This document shows, in pieces, positions 51,609 to 63,699 of a stretch of DNA of 64,000 nucleotides. The position numbers were made by a program, and so were the translations under genes. Within the stretch, counting starts at the first letter, position 1. Each line of letters opens with the position of its first letter. The stretch covers positions 5,141,001 through 5,205,000 of the forward strand of contig NW_018344125.1 of the NCBI RefSeq assembly GCF_002099425.1, read 5' to 3'. This DNA comes from Phascolarctos cinereus (Eukaryota; Chordata; Mammalia; Diprotodontia; Phascolarctidae). The notes under the pieces were generated by a model. That model saw nothing but the letters and a program-made list of their open reading frames with translations, made no database searches and had not been told where the DNA came from.

Positions 51609-54030
51609 TAGGGTTGGAGTAGAGGTTAAAACTTGCACTTTCTAGGTTCAGTTGTCTTCCTAATTAGAAGCTTCCTCCTTACTTGTCAGGCTTGACAGAC
51701 AGACCTATGATCTCACTACTCAGTGCAGCACCACTTGGGGGCTTTGACATCCTTTTCCAATGTTTATATATGTTATGTAGTTATCGAAAAACAACTCATG
51801 GCTATAGTATCGTAGACAGATATAAATGAAATACCGTATTCTTTGAAAGAGTCTATAGGATAAAGAATTAAGGTTACAGACATGCATTAGAGATGGTATC
51901 ATCTATACATCATTATAATATTGTGAATATTTACAGTGCCTGAAGTTTAAATTAAGACAAAAAAATGCTACTGAGTAATGTATTTAAAGGGAAACTGGAT
52001 TGCTTCTTATCACTGGTTGAGATCCGAATTCAATAACCACATTCCTTTGACATTTACAAGTGGCAAGTGCATTTTTTTTTAGGTTTCTGGCAAAATGCCT
52101 GCCAATATCTATTTAAGTTGAAAACACAGGATCAAAAGCAAAATGGTGGAAGGTTACATCTCATGTGAAAGACAGTGGCGTCAACAAATTGTAAGAGTTG
52201 TGCCCAACTCACAACACTTAAGAGCTCATGTTTGCAATTTTTTTTGACGACTCTGAAGAATCAATTTCAAAATGTACTTCCATTAAAACAAATATATTTT
52301 TTAGGGTTTTCTTAAAAAGGTTTTTCTGTCACTGGTTTGGATTCTTGGTGTTTTTCATTTTGGAAAGTCTTGCAGTTCACCCTAATTCTAGTATATTACA
52401 AACGAATACAATATTTCCTTAGCAATCTTGTCTATGTCCTCTGGGTGAGTAACTTGGTTCCGTTCTTGGAAGTTGGTTTAAAAGGGAAGAAAGCACTGTC
52501 ATCCTATTTTTTCCTCTTTTGTAGAAGAAGTTAGAAACTGGAAATTCTAGGTGTGGGCATGGGACCGTTCAATAAGGGTTCATCTATTGTTTGTGCTGTA
52601 ACTTATTGTGCGTGTGTTTTTGTTTTTTAAACCCTTAAAATTTTTTTTGCTCCCTTTTCCCTGCTGGCTATGTGCACTTGAACTATAGTTACTGTTAAAA
52701 AAAAAAAAAGTGAACATTCTTAATACTGTTATACTTTGCACTTTTTTTTCTTAATAATTTTATGTTGTGCATGTGTGTGTTGCTTACATTTCTTTAAAAA
52801 AAAAAAATGTTGGCCGCCACTACAAGATAGTTTTCCTTGCTCTAAAATATATTATAAAGAAAAGAGATTCTTCTATTCATAAATATTTAAATGTTATGTA
52901 TATGATGGTAAAAAGGAAAATAATCTGGAATGAAGGTTTTTGTAAAGATTTTATCTGTTTAGTGTTCAGGGATGTAAAATGCTGGGCAAATTGTTTGTGC
53001 AATGATACGTGTGTGGGTATTCTCCCGATCCCCGGCTCTTCTTTGATCTGTAAAAATCAACCATCATTAGTTACTAAGTGAACAACTCAGCAACCTTGAC
53101 TGTTTAGGGACTGGCCTTTAGGGACTCTTTTCTTAGACTTTTTAACTTCATAATTTTTCTTTCCATTTGTAAAGCTACCTTTGGAAAGGTGACTTTGGCT
53201 AAATGTGTGTGATATTTTCTCAGATTTTCATTTCCCTCATTCTCATCTCCCTAAAGCTAGAACACTGCCAACTAATCTATTGTGTCAACCCTTTAGATTG
53301 AGTAAATTAACACTTTAGGTGCTGCTAATTCTTTATGAAAATCCAAATATCGTTTAAGGGACCAGGGAGATAGATGCCACTACGCCCCACTTTTTTTTTT
53401 AATCTAAATGCATATTTGTTTACATACACAGAAAAGTCTTTTCCATATGAATAGTGGCTTTTCAGAGATTTGATCTTTGGAGATTGACCCCACGTATTTA
53501 GTACACGTTTAAATTGCTCACTGTTGATTTTTTGTGTCAGCCATTTCACAAAAGCTGTAATTAAAAAAAACCAAACCAAACCCAGTTCCATAGGCATGAT
53601 TCTAAACTGAACCTTTGTGATTTGGGCTTTCTACACCTGAAATATATCATCTTGCCTCAGTTTCTACTGTTTATTGTCATGACTTTCACCATATGTGGAA
53701 GTATAATTGCATATTTTCCAGAGACTAAATATAAATGGTTCACAAAGTCAGAGTGTTCCGTTTCTTTGATCGCAGGGATGGGTTAGAATACTTAGCTGAT
53801 AATGTCTCCATAGAATATGTATGTAATGTGTTTCTGAATTAGAAAAAATAGGAACAGAGAGAGGATTGTGTTGTTTTCTTGGTCTAAGGGGAAATGTTTA
53901 ATTTTCAAATATGCGCCTGTTTGTACTTTCTGTTAAAATGCATGATTGCAAAATCGTTATTGGGTGTGGTGTGCTGATTCCTAATGGAAAGTTTTGTTGT
54001 ATTTTTAAAGTTTGCACTCAGATCTTAAGA

Positions 54031-54036
54031 AATAAA
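54031..54036 (+). terminator. ACSL4: Main polyadenylation signal (AATAAA)
   Basis: A canonical hexamer with a GU-rich element (tttgtgtggagttttgt) about 25 bases downstream. Cleavage is expected near 54050-54056. The first L1 relic starts about 330 bases further on. Confidence 0.7.
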
Positions 54037-54389
54037 TCCATCCATAGAACCAGGTCCATTTGTGTGGAGTTTTGTAACAAAATTGAGCTTATGTGGATGA
54101 GGGGGTGCCAGGAAACATTTTTAAGGGTCTTCCTTTTAAAACTTATCTTTTAAAACCCCACATAACTAGCATTTACATAAGCCCCCATTCATTTTGTCCA
54201 TTTGCCCCATATGACACCACGGTTCATTTGAATGGAGACTATTGCTTTTTAAATGGTTAATGGGTGGAACCCCTTTCTGGTGTGGGAGCAAAATGACTGT
54301 CATATTATCTAAGCCTGATGCTGTTAGATCAGTCTATGCCCTGGAAGTTTTTTTGTCTGCACTATATCTGACTCATGTGTTCAGCAGTA

Positions 54390-54770
54390 TATTTTTTCTT
54401 TTTTTTTTAATTTATTTTTAGTTTTCAACATTCACTTCCACAAGATTTTGAATTCCAAATTTTCTCCCCATTTCTCCCTTCCCCCACCCCAAGAGCTTGC
54501 ATTCTGAATACCCCTTCCCCTGATTTGCCCTCCTTTCCATCTCTCCCTCCCTTTTCTTATCCCCTTCCCCTTCTATTTTCCTGTAGGGCAGGATAGATTT
54601 CTATACCCCATTGCCTGTATCTGTTATTTCCCAGTTGAACGTTAAAAACAATTTTTTTAACATTTGTTTTTAAAACTTTGGGTTCCAAATTCTCCCCCTT
54701 CCTCCCGGCCCCCCCACCCTCATTGAGAAGGCAAGTAACTCGATACAGGTCATACATCTGCAGTACATTT
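54390..54770 (-). mobile_element. Two L1-type LINE 3' tips, antisense
   Basis: 'agttttcaacattcacttcc' at 54420 and 'aaaactttgggttccaaattc' at 54673 are two different L1 3' ends in the same orientation. Confidence 0.65.
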
Positions 54771-54779
54771 TTTAAAATA

Positions 54780-55540
54780 CCGGAAAATCCAGGGCACTGA
54801 GAGATAGAGGCGTGACTTCTGAAGTTTAAGGGGAAAGGTCACTGGCCTAGGAAGAAGGGTGCCTGGCTTCTAGTCCCTTCTCTGCCACTAACTGGTGTGT
54901 CCTCCCCTCCCTCTGAGCTTCAGGAAGAGGATGGGATTAAATGCAGTACAAAAGCTCTCCATACTTCTCTTTCAGAGGCTTTTTTATTAAATGAGGAACA
55001 TGCACAAATTTCTTGTGTTTAGGAAGCTCTCACTTCCAAATTGGAATGAAATTGTCCATGAACTTGAGCTGTTAAGAGATGTTTTCCACTTTCTGAGACT
55101 GCACCAAGGTTCTTAGGATGGGATACATAGACACTGAAAAAGAGATCTAGGCTAGCCTCTCAAAAGGCAGGCTTGAGCCTACTAGATTTTGTGTCCAGGT
55201 GTCTGTCCCTGGAGCAGACCATACTTCATGCTTTCTTTGTCCTCTCTCCCTGGATACTTCCCTCCTAGGTCAACACAGCACACCGATTTTTGTCCTAATG
55301 CTAGCTCAGAAATTGTTAGAGGGCCCATACAAATGAAGGGAAGTGAGGGAGGGGAGAACTGCTGGCTGGGCTTTTGGTATTCCCAAATAGGGCACCAGCT
55401 CAGTTGTGCGGGGATGGATATGGCCCTGCCAGTATTAACTCCACAAGAAAAGTTATCCAAGAGCTGATAGCTGAGATACTACGCCTTTAACTATTTCCTG
55501 GAGAACTGGGAGATCCTGGCAAAAACTAGCCAGGATGATG
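54780..55540. other. Intergenic stretch with nothing recognised
   Basis: Open frames on both strands at 55182-55467 overlap each other and have no family likeness. Confidence 0.4.
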
Positions 55541-56725
55541 CATAGGCATAGGAGGTAGTAAATGGCAGAGGCAGGATTTGAACCCTGGTCCTTTGACTCA
55601 GGAGCCCCAGGCTCTCTCCCCTATACACCTTGTTCCACAACTTCTAGCCTTTTCCCACAATCTCTCCCTCAACTATACAGCTGCTCCTGTGGTTTCAATG
55701 AGCTCTATGCATATGACTCCCCGGTCTCTGGTTTTCTTCCCAGCCTCTCTTCTGACAGCTTCATCTTGGACAGCTCCCTCTAGACGTCCCCCATCTAACT
55801 TCCAGCTATTTCTCCAGATGACGCCATTGTTCTCCCAAAGCCATGAATCACCTTTGACTTCCCTCACCACCTTCTTCCTTCCCCATCCACACAGTTACCA
55901 AGGGCTGTCTCCTCTTTCACAAGATCTCTCTCTTCCTCTCCACTCTCCCTGTAACCATGTATATATGTGTATATATATATAAAATGTAAAATTATTCTAT
56001 ACTTCTGTTTATCAGTTATTTCTCTGAATGCAGATAGTGTCTTTCTCCATATGTCCTTTATAGTTAATTTGGGTATTTATAATAGTCAAAATAACTTATT
56101 CGTTCAAAGTCATTCTTAAAACTATGGCATCGGCCATGCACCGATCCCTAGGACTGAGTTGCCCAAAGCCCTCTCTCAACCTGGGGCAAATGAGCTGCTG
56201 TGCAGCAAAAGGAAGAGATCTGAATGAGAAATCGGCTTCCGGCTTCCAAATGGGATCCCAGCCTTCCTTCAGCTCTTAAGATCCCAGGACTCCCAGACTA
56301 GCCTTAAACTTTCTTCTAAGTGAAGCTTTGCATATTAACCAGATTAGAGGAGAAGAGCACCTGCAGGGCCTGCCTCTACTTGTCCAAATTTACTTTCTCA
56401 CCCTCCAAACCTTCTCCTCCTTACTCCACCCTTTATCTCAGAGGAACTGCCATTCAGCATGCTTGAAACCTCTGCCACCTCCCTCCACAGTCTGGCACAA
56501 CGCTGCCCTCCCCACCCACTCCCCAACGCACAGTGGATGTCCAGTCATTTCCCAGTTTTTTGCTCAAGTCCTGCTTTCTCCCAGCCTGCCCTATGCCCCA
56601 CTCCTTGCTCTAGAACTCCCACTCCTCTGTCAATACCCAGATCAAATGCCAGCTCAAACACCTGCCTTTCCTGGCCTCCCTCTCCTCCCTATGAGCTCAG
56701 GGATCTCCAACTGGCCATCTAGTGT
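55541..56725 (+). mobile_element. L2 LINE fragments, sense, with a MIR piece in front
   Basis: 55541-55640 is an antisense MIR end ('ggcaggatttgaaccctgg'). 55640-55970 and 56350-56725 are L2-like sense text ('ctcctccttactccacc', 'atgccagctcaaacacctgcc'). 55975-56340 is unassigned. Confidence 0.5.
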
Positions 56726-57560
56726 AACACTCTCATTTTATAGAGGGGAAAACAGGCACAGGAAGAAACTTGCCCAAGGTCACACATAGGATAACATTAA
56801 AAGCTAGAAGGGAACTGGGAGGCCAGCTAATCATTTTACAGAAGAAGAAACAACCCCCAAAAGGTTGTGACTTGACCAAGGTCACACATAGACTAGATCT
56901 AAAACTGTCAGGGCTCTCAGAGGTCACCTAGTCCAACCCCCTCATTTTCTGGAGGAGGAAACTGAGACCCAGAGAGAAGTAACATACCCAAGGTCACACA
57001 GAGGGTTCTAAATCTACAGCTAGAAGAGTCCCCAGAGGCCATTGAGTCCAACACCCTCAATTTGTCTTTTTTTTTTTTTGGTTAGGCAATGGGGTTAAGT
57101 GACTTGGCCAGGGTCACACAGCTAGTAAGTGTTATGCCAACACCGTCATTTTACAGAGGAGGAAACTGAGGTCCAGGGAAGGGAGCAAGGTCACACAAAC
57201 TCTGACATGTCAGAGGCTATCTAGCCCAACACAGAGAAGGAATTTTACAGAGAAGGAAACCGAGGCCCAGAAAGATGGCTGTTAAAAGCCATCAAGTCCA
57301 ACTCTCTCATTTTACAGAGAGGGAAACAGGCCCAAGGAGTCTAAGTGACTGGGTCAAGGTTACACAAAGAAGCACAGATTTAGAAATGAATGAGAGTCCA
57401 GAAGCCATCTAATCCAACCCCCTCATTGTACAGGGGGAGAAACGAAGTGAGGTCAGGGAGGGGAAATGAGTTACCTACCCAAAGTCACGTAAGTAGCTTA
57501 AGCATCAGAAGCAGGATTTGAATCCAAGTTCTCTGACTCTAGAGCCAATAGACCAAGTTG
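56725..57560 (-). repeat. Degenerate tandem array of an L3/MIR-like tail unit
   Basis: Seven 'cattttacagaggaggaaactgag'-type blocks (about 56733, 56832, 56943, 57055, 57241, 57307, 57421), most with 'gccatctagtccaaccccctc' before and 'ccaaggtcacaca' after. Spacing is about 70-113 bases once the SINE at 57064 is removed. Confidence 0.75.
57064..57136 (-). mobile_element. Short 5'-truncated tRNA-type SINE, antisense, inside the array
   Basis: A T-run, then 'ggttaggcaatggggttaag' to 'acacagctagtaagtgtt'. CCAACACCCTCAATTT (57048-57063) returns as CCAACACCGTCATTTT (57137-57152). Confidence 0.85.
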
Positions 57561-57569
57561 CCTCTCTAA

Positions 57570-58200
57570 GTCAGAACTGATCTTCCTTCCTGCCCTCCAA
57601 TTGTACTTTGTGTCTCTTCCATTTGGCATGTTCCATCTGATATGGTCTCCCACCAGAGCACATCTTTGACCACTTAAAAAGGATGGTGATTGGTGGGCTG
57701 GGGAGCAAAGCATTATCTCAGTTCCAGGCTGAGGAAATCTTTGAGTACTCTGAGTAAAGCTAAGTGGGGAAGCAGAGGTTTCTAGGCTAGTTTTAGGGGT
57801 GACAGCAAAAGAAAACAAGAAGTAATGAAAATTATGCTGGTATACAGTATAGTGGCCAATGAATATGGGCCTGAGTCTTCCCAGAGAATGCCAGGAGGTT
57901 GGCCTTGGGTTGTTCTCTCAAGTAAGGACCAAAGGTCCTCCACTAGAGATGTTTCTAGTTTTCCCCCTTAGGAGTATTCTTTACATGAATACTCTTTGGA
58001 ATTCTGTAAGGGGCAGGCACAAAGATCCTAACAGGAGGAAAATGCCCAATTATGAGTCTAGCTGTGCACGAATGAGTGTGTGCACATTGTATATAGTCTG
58101 TGGCAAGTATTCTCGACTGATTTGCATTCCCCCAAAGACTTATAAGAACTTGCAGTTACAAAATCCCAAGAAGCAAACATCCTTATCTATATCTTAAGAA
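57570..58200. other. Intergenic stretch with nothing recognised
   Basis: Short open frames only. Confidence 0.4.
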
Positions 58201-58207
58201 AGATCAT

Positions 58208-58342
58208 AGGGGCAGCAAGGTGGTGTAGTGGATAGAGCACCAGCCCTGGATTCAGGAGGACCTGAGTTCAAATCTGGCCTCAGACACATAACACTTACTA
58301 GCTATATGACCCAGGGCAAGTCACTTAACCCCACTGCCTGGC
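58208..58342 (+). mobile_element. tRNA-type SINE, sense
   Basis: 'aggggcagcaaggtggtgtag' ... 'gacctgagttcaaatctggcc' ... 'cactgcctggcc', followed by a duplicated A-rich tail. Confidence 0.9.
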
Positions 58343-58481
58343 CAACAAAACAAAACAAAAACAAAAAAAGAATTTCTTTTAAAAAAAAAGAAAAAAAAGT
58401 CATAGACATTACCAACAAAACAAAACAAAAACAAAAAAAGAATTTATTTTAAAAAAAAGAAAAAAAAGTCATAGACATTAC
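58343..58481. repeat. 70/69-bp direct tandem duplication of the SINE tail and flank
   Basis: Unit 1 58343-58412 and unit 2 58413-58481 both start 'caacaaaacaaaac' and end 'gtcatagacattac'. They differ by one substitution (aatttCtttt versus aatttAtttt) and one A. Confidence 0.92.
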
Positions 58482-58484
58482 CAA

Positions 58485-58890
58485 CCAGACACTCTGTAAT
58501 GAACTGGTGCAGTCAGAGTTTAAGGAATCCTGCAATACCCTCTGCCCCACCTCTCCAGCTCCAAAGCAAAAGTAGCTCAGAGGGCAATGGAGAGATCTAT
58601 GGTGGATGTAATCAAGGCCACATCAAATTTCCAATGGTTATCTGTAGGCAAAAGGTGGTATAGGCGACACCCTCAAAGACACACAGGCTAGGAGAGAGAT
58701 GTAGGCTGACCATGTTGGGAGAGGGAGGAGTCACAGTGCACTGTTAACCTGGGAAATACAGAGTCCTTAGAAGGGAGCAGCACTTCTAAGTACATGGACT
58801 GGATATTCCAGAGTGGGAGGGTCTGGACAAGGATTGCACAAAAGGTGCAATCTGAGGTGGGTTACAAGGAACAGCGTAGCCACACCTGGG
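58485..58890. other. Intergenic stretch with nothing recognised
   Basis: No gene or named repeat. Confidence 0.4.
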
Positions 58891-59055
58891 AGTTAACACA
58901 GTTGGAAGGGCCCTCCGAGGCCAGTTAGTCCAACCTGCTCATTTTACAGAGGAGGAAACTGAGGCCCAGGGATGGGACGGGGCTTGCCCAGAGTTATATA
59001 GTTGGTAAATAGGACAGAGCATGGATTTGACCCCATGAGCACAAGTTCAGAACTG
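58890..59055 (-). mobile_element. L3-tail/MIR-like unit, antisense
   Basis: 'ccagttagtccaacctgctc', 'acagaggaggaaactgaggc'. A single copy of the unit seen in the 56.7-kb array. Confidence 0.65.
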
Positions 59056-59129
59056 CAAGTTACCAGTAATTTCTTTGGCCAGTATTGATCACCCTCTTCT
59101 TCCTGATATTCTCTTCTCTTTCTTCTCTC

Positions 59130-60195
59130 TAGGTTTTTAAGATACTATTCCCTCCTGGTTCTCCTCCTTCCTACCTATCTGCTCACTCCTTCTCAGTCTC
59201 CCTTGCTGGGTCCTCCTCCAGATCACACCCACTAACGTGAGTGTCCTCCAAGGCTCTGGCCTGGGTCCTCTTCTTCTATGCCACTTCACAGACATACTTG
59301 GACAGCCTTAACCTCTCTGTTGACCTCTTGGCTTGTATCTTCACTGCCTTTCAGACATCTCAAACTGGATCTTAAACTCCACATGTCTAAAACGGAACTC
59401 ATTTTCTTCATACCATCCCCTTTTCTGAACTTCCCTCTTGCTATCTGAGGGCACCGCCTTCTGGCTCTTCACCAAGATGTCAACCTGGAATCCTCATTCT
59501 CATCCCCCAGATCTAATATGGTGCCAAGGCCTGTTGATTTCACCTTTGCCACATCTCCCAAATATACCTCCTTCTCGCCTCTGATATGACCACCCTTCAG
59601 GTGCGGGCTCTCATCACCTCCCACCTAAATTCTTGCCATAGCTGCTGATGGGTCTGCCTGCCTCGAGTTTCTCCCCACTCCAGCCCATCCTCTATTCAAT
59701 ACACTCCAGTGGTTCCCTGTGGCCTCTAGGAGCAAACACAACATACTATGTTTGGCATTCAAAGCCCTTCATAGTCCAGTCCCTTCCTACCTCTCCAGTC
59801 TTCTCACGTACTCTTCTGCCCAGTGACACTGGTCTCCTGTCTGTCCCACCAACAAGCCCCTCCATCTCTCAGCTCTGGGCATTTTCTCTGGCTGCCCCCC
59901 ATGCCTGGAATCCTCTCCTTTCTGTGTTCTGCCTCCTGGCTTCCTCCAAGTGCCCGCTAAAGTCCACCTTCTACAGGAAGTCTTTCCTGATCCCCCTTAA
60001 TTCCAGTGCCTTCCCTCTATCTCCAAGTCATCCTGTCTATATCATGCCTGTCCATAGTTGGTCTCAATGTTGTCCCCCCCGACTAACTGGGAGCTTCTTG
60101 AGGGCAAGGCCTGTCTTTTGCCTTCTTTGCTTCCCTAGTGCTCAGCACAGTGCCTGGCACATAGTAGGTGCTTAATAAATGTTTATTGATTTGTC
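59130..60195 (+). mobile_element. L2 LINE 3' kilobase, sense
   Basis: 'ggctctggcctgggtcctcttc', 'ctcaaactggatcttaaactcc', 'tctaaaacggaactcattttc', 'gcctggcacatagtaggtgc' and the tail 'ttaataaatgtttattg'. The longest and best-kept sense L2 copy here. The 175-codon frame at 59648-60175 runs through its 3' part and is not a gene. Confidence 0.75.
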
Positions 60196-60299
60196 AGCTC
60201 CAAGATCAGGAAGTAAGTACCCTTTCCACTGAAGAAGGTTCACATGTTCATCTTTAGTATGTGGAACATCCTTTACTAGCTAACAATCATAACACTGAC

Positions 60300-60600
60300 T
60301 CATATCAATAGCGCTTTACTGAATGCAAACCTCTTTCATACACCATTTTACAGAACAGGAAACTGAGGCCAAGGAGGGGAAGGGACTTAGGATCATAAAT
60401 CTAAACTTAAAAGAGCCTTCAGAGGCCCTGGAGTCCAATGTCCTCATTTAATAGGGAGAAAATTGAAGCTCAGAGAAGGGAAAGGCCTAGACCAAGCTCA
60501 CGCAGTAGTGAGCACCCAAGTTGAGATTTGAATTCAGGTCCTCTGACTCCATAGGCAATGCTCTTTCCACTGTGCTACACTGCCTCTTTACCATAATCCT
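60300..60600 (-). mobile_element. MIR and L3-tail fragments, antisense
   Basis: 'cattttacagaacaggaaactg' and then 'ccctggagtccaatgtcctc', 'cactgtgctacactgcctc'. Confidence 0.6.
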
Positions 60601-60744
60601 TTCAGTGGGTGGGGAGGGCTAGTCATTCAGATCTGCTCCCTATACCTCCCCAAGACTGGAGTAGGCTGGAAGTAGGCTTTTGAGACAGCAGCACAGACAC
60701 TACTACATTTTGCCATCTTTAACAAAGGCATGGTTTCACGAAGT

Positions 60745-60970
60745 AGAGGCCACTAGGGGGCATCATAATACATAGATTCCTGGATCCCAAGCCCTGAGTT
60801 CAAATTGGACCTCAGATACTTACTAGTTGTATGACCCTGGGCAAGTCACTTCACCTCTGCCTCAGTGTCCTCATCTGCAAAATGGGGATCATAGTAACAC
60901 CTACCTCCCAGGGTTGTTGTAAGGATCAAATAAGATAATAATTGTAAAAAACACATAGCACAGTGTCTGG
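60745..60970 (+). mobile_element. MIR-type SINE, sense
   Basis: 'tatgaccctgggcaagtcac', 'cctcatctgcaaaatgggg', 'cagggttgttgtaaggatc', 'cacagtgtctggcaca'. Confidence 0.8.
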
Positions 60971-60974
60971 CACA

Positions 60975-61220
60975 TTGTTCAGTTGTTTCTCAGTCACGTC
61001 CAACTCTTTGTGACCCCATTTGGGGTTTTCTTGGCAAAGACACTGGAGTGGTTTGTCATTTCCTTCTCCAGCTGTTTTTACAGATGAGGAAACCAAAGCA
61101 AAGTGACTTGTCCAGGGTCATCTAGCTAGTAAGTGGCTGAGGCCAGATTTGAACTCAGGAAGATGAGTCTTCCTGACTCTATCCACTTCCACTCTATCCA
61201 CTGCTCCACCTAGCTGCCCC
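60975..61220 (-). mobile_element. MAR1-type SINE, antisense
   Basis: 'tcagtcacgtccaactctttg', 'tttcttggcaaagacactgg'-type text and 'ccacctagctgcccc'. Directly tail-to-tail with the sense MIR before it. Confidence 0.8.
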
Positions 61221-61494
61221 TGTATAGATATGTTAACTATTATTATTATTGTCTGTATAATGGTATGAGTATAGGCGATCTAGATTGAAAGGGGGCAGGT
61301 CCCAGGAATGGGGATGGAAGTGGCCAATCACAGGGATTGTTTGATAATTTTTCAATAGGAGCAATATTCCATTTTCATATTCCTAGATCTATATTATGCT
61401 AACGAGAGCCTACCTTACTGGCTAATTAATAAACTAATAGATTGCTGAGATCACTGCTGCTGTAGTATCTCAAGAGTCCCCGGACCTATACTAC

Positions 61495-61670
61495 TGATTG
61501 ATCCATTGATCAGTCTATCCATCCATCTCTCTCTCTCTCTATCTGTCTACATATACCAATGATATGGCTGATATATATATCAGATACATAGAAATATATT
61601 TATTTATACATATATACATGTATACATGTGTGTATATATATATATGTATATGCATATATATTCTATAGAC
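61495..61670. repeat. (CATC)/(CT)/(TA) simple repeats
   Basis: 'atccatccatctctctctctc' then irregular tatata/catata words. Confidence 0.85.
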
Positions 61671-62085
61671 AGAAAAATAGGGAAAAATAAAACCATTAAA
61701 TAAATGGACAGTAAATTATTCATATAAGATAAAGTTCCTGGGCTTGACTTGCTTCACCTGTGAAATAAACATAAGAATCCTTCTATTCTCTACCTTGTAA
61801 GGCTAGTGTGAAGAAAGTACATGGCAAAACTTGGAAACCCTATGGAAATGTGAATTGCTAATATTGTTTGTCTTTGTAATTAAATTTCATAGCTCAGTAT
61901 GGGGCAAATTGTCTGTACACTCCTTCACTGCCTGGAGATGCTGTTAGGATGAGGCGGGAGGAGATGGGGTGTCTCTGCTCCAGATGGGAGTGCACTGTGC
62001 TGTCTTTCTCAAATGGGCTAGATTTACAAATAACAGCTTCCTGCCTAGGGTCTAACGCAAACAGCAGTTAACCTTAACCTTAGTC
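61671..62085. other. Intergenic stretch with nothing recognised
   Basis: No gene or named repeat. Confidence 0.4.
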
Positions 62086-62138
62086 GAAGAGGAGGAGGGG
62101 GAGGGGGGAAGGGGGGGAGGAGGAAGAGGGGATCCAAC
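62086..62138. repeat. G/A-rich purine tract
   Basis: About 50 bases of ggagg/ggggaa words. Confidence 0.85.
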
Positions 62139-62452
62139 TTCCACCCACTTCTGGCTTTCTTGCTGTGTTTTTCCCTTCTCGATGCTGGACAAAGACAGCA
62201 TTTCAATTGCCACCTTCCCCTCCCTTTCATGCGGGTCATCATGCTTGCTAAAATGTGGGACCAGGGACAGAATAAGCTGGTCACAGGAAATGACTTTGGT
62301 AAGGTCAAGGCGAAGCCGTCACTGACTTGTTTGTGGGGCAAAATCTTCTATATCAAAGTCTAAGCTTCTCATAGCCCAGTTAGTGCAAGGGAAAGCATTT
62401 AAGGAAAAACAGGCACATAATCCTCCCTCACAATAAGCACTGTGCAGCCCCC

Positions 62453-62479
62453 CCACACACACACACACATACACACACT
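62453..62479. repeat. Short (CA)n repeat
   Basis: About 12 CA units with one T. Confidence 0.8.
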
Positions 62480-62523
62480 GTTCCATTGTGAAGATGTCTC
62501 ATCTGTCTCTCCCCTGCTTTATC

Positions 62524-62648
62524 TTTTTTTTTTTTTTGAGGCAATCAAGATTAAGTGACTTGCCCAGGGTCACTTAGTAAGTGTCTGAGGTGGAATTTGA
62601 ACTCGGGTCCTCCAGACTCTATCCACTGTAGCACCACCAAGCTGCCCC
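62524..62648 (-). mobile_element. tRNA-type SINE, antisense
   Basis: T15, 'gaggcaatcaagattaagtg', 'gaatttgaactcgggtcctcc', 'caccaccaagctgcccc'. Confidence 0.85.
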
Positions 62649-62649
62649 T

Positions 62650-63690
62650 TCTCCCCTCCCCCCCCTACACTTTAAGGCCAACTACCTTGGCACCTGGCTA
62701 ATGTTGCCAACATCATTCTTATAAGGGGCTAGCGCTCCCCATCAATCCTCTAGGAGGACACAACTTTTTTATCCTCATCAGCAGTTACCTGCCCTGACTT
62801 CTATCCTTGTTCGTGGCCTTTTAAAATCTGAGTTTAACTCTCGAGTAGTCATATTGGTCTCTTTAGACTCTCCCTTTCTTTGTCATCAGAAACTGTATTT
62901 CCTCCATTGGGGCTTTGTTCTTGAAAGCCCTACCATTCTAATGGGGATTCTTTTTCAGGTATGGGTTAGATGAGATGGCCCTTAATGTCCTTTCCAGCTG
63001 AAATCCTGGGGTCTGAAGAACCTACATGGGCCTTCTAGACTGTCGTACTATCGTGGATGGGGCCCCCTCTAAAGGGGAAAGCACTTGGGATCTCGTAAGA
63101 GTCAAGCTCCTTCCTTAGACTCCACTACACGTAACACGAGGGAGGACGAGGTCCAGGCATATTCTTTTGCTTCATGGACCCCATCCTTTGTGGCTTCTCA
63201 GGTCTGAGTCCCACTTGGTCCAGATTCCTCTGCTTTCTTTCCAGGAACTTGGAATGGTCCAAGAACTGGGCCTTTTCTGTGCCCCCACTGCAAACTCACA
63301 TTGCTGTAGCTTCCAGTTTGGCCCAACACTTCTTTGCCACTGGCTCACTGGCTCCCTCTGCTGCTATCTCTAGGGCCGTATGATTTCCTAGAGGGTCCTC
63401 GTGCTGCTGGCTTCCCTCCATTCTAATGGGAGAGAGAGAGGGGCGTATCATGCAAAAAACTGTACATATAACACATACACAGTGTAAATAGAAGGACATC
63501 TCCGAGGGAGTAGTAGCTGCAGTTGGGGGGCAGGGTATAGGGTGAGATGGAAGAGACCTTTGGAAAGGTCCCCAACAAAAGAGGCAATTCGAGATGAGTC
63601 TTGCAGGAAGTCAGGGAAGCCAAAAGAGGGAGGTGAGGAAGGAGAGCCAGCTGAGAGGCACAGGGATGAGAGGTAGAGGGCCCTGTGCAA
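62650..63690. other. Intergenic stretch with nothing firmly recognised
   Basis: 'gagatggcccttaatgtcctttcc' (about 62972) is a short L3/MIR3-like end. Overlapping frames at 63167-63690 on both strands have no family likeness. Confidence 0.4.
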
Positions 63691-63699
63691 AGCGCTTCT

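Larger units (their letters stand above)
51263..54055 (+). other. ACSL4: ACSL4 3' UTR
   Basis: About 2.8 kb of AT-rich sequence follows the stop. I see no SINE, LINE or MIR piece in it, unlike both flanks. Its extent is set by the AATAAA at 54031 and a GU-rich stretch at about 54060-54075. The length is close to the long 3' UTR known for mammalian ACSL4. Short open frames in it are chance. Confidence 0.8.

Noticed and set aside
55182-55467. Opposed 92-codon frames on both strands
   Set aside because: Mirror open frames of this sort are common by chance in G/C-balanced DNA; no likeness to a known protein.
59648-60175. 175-codon open frame, the longest single frame in the window
   Set aside because: It lies wholly within a sense L2 LINE 3' region, has no domain likeness and runs into the L2 tail.
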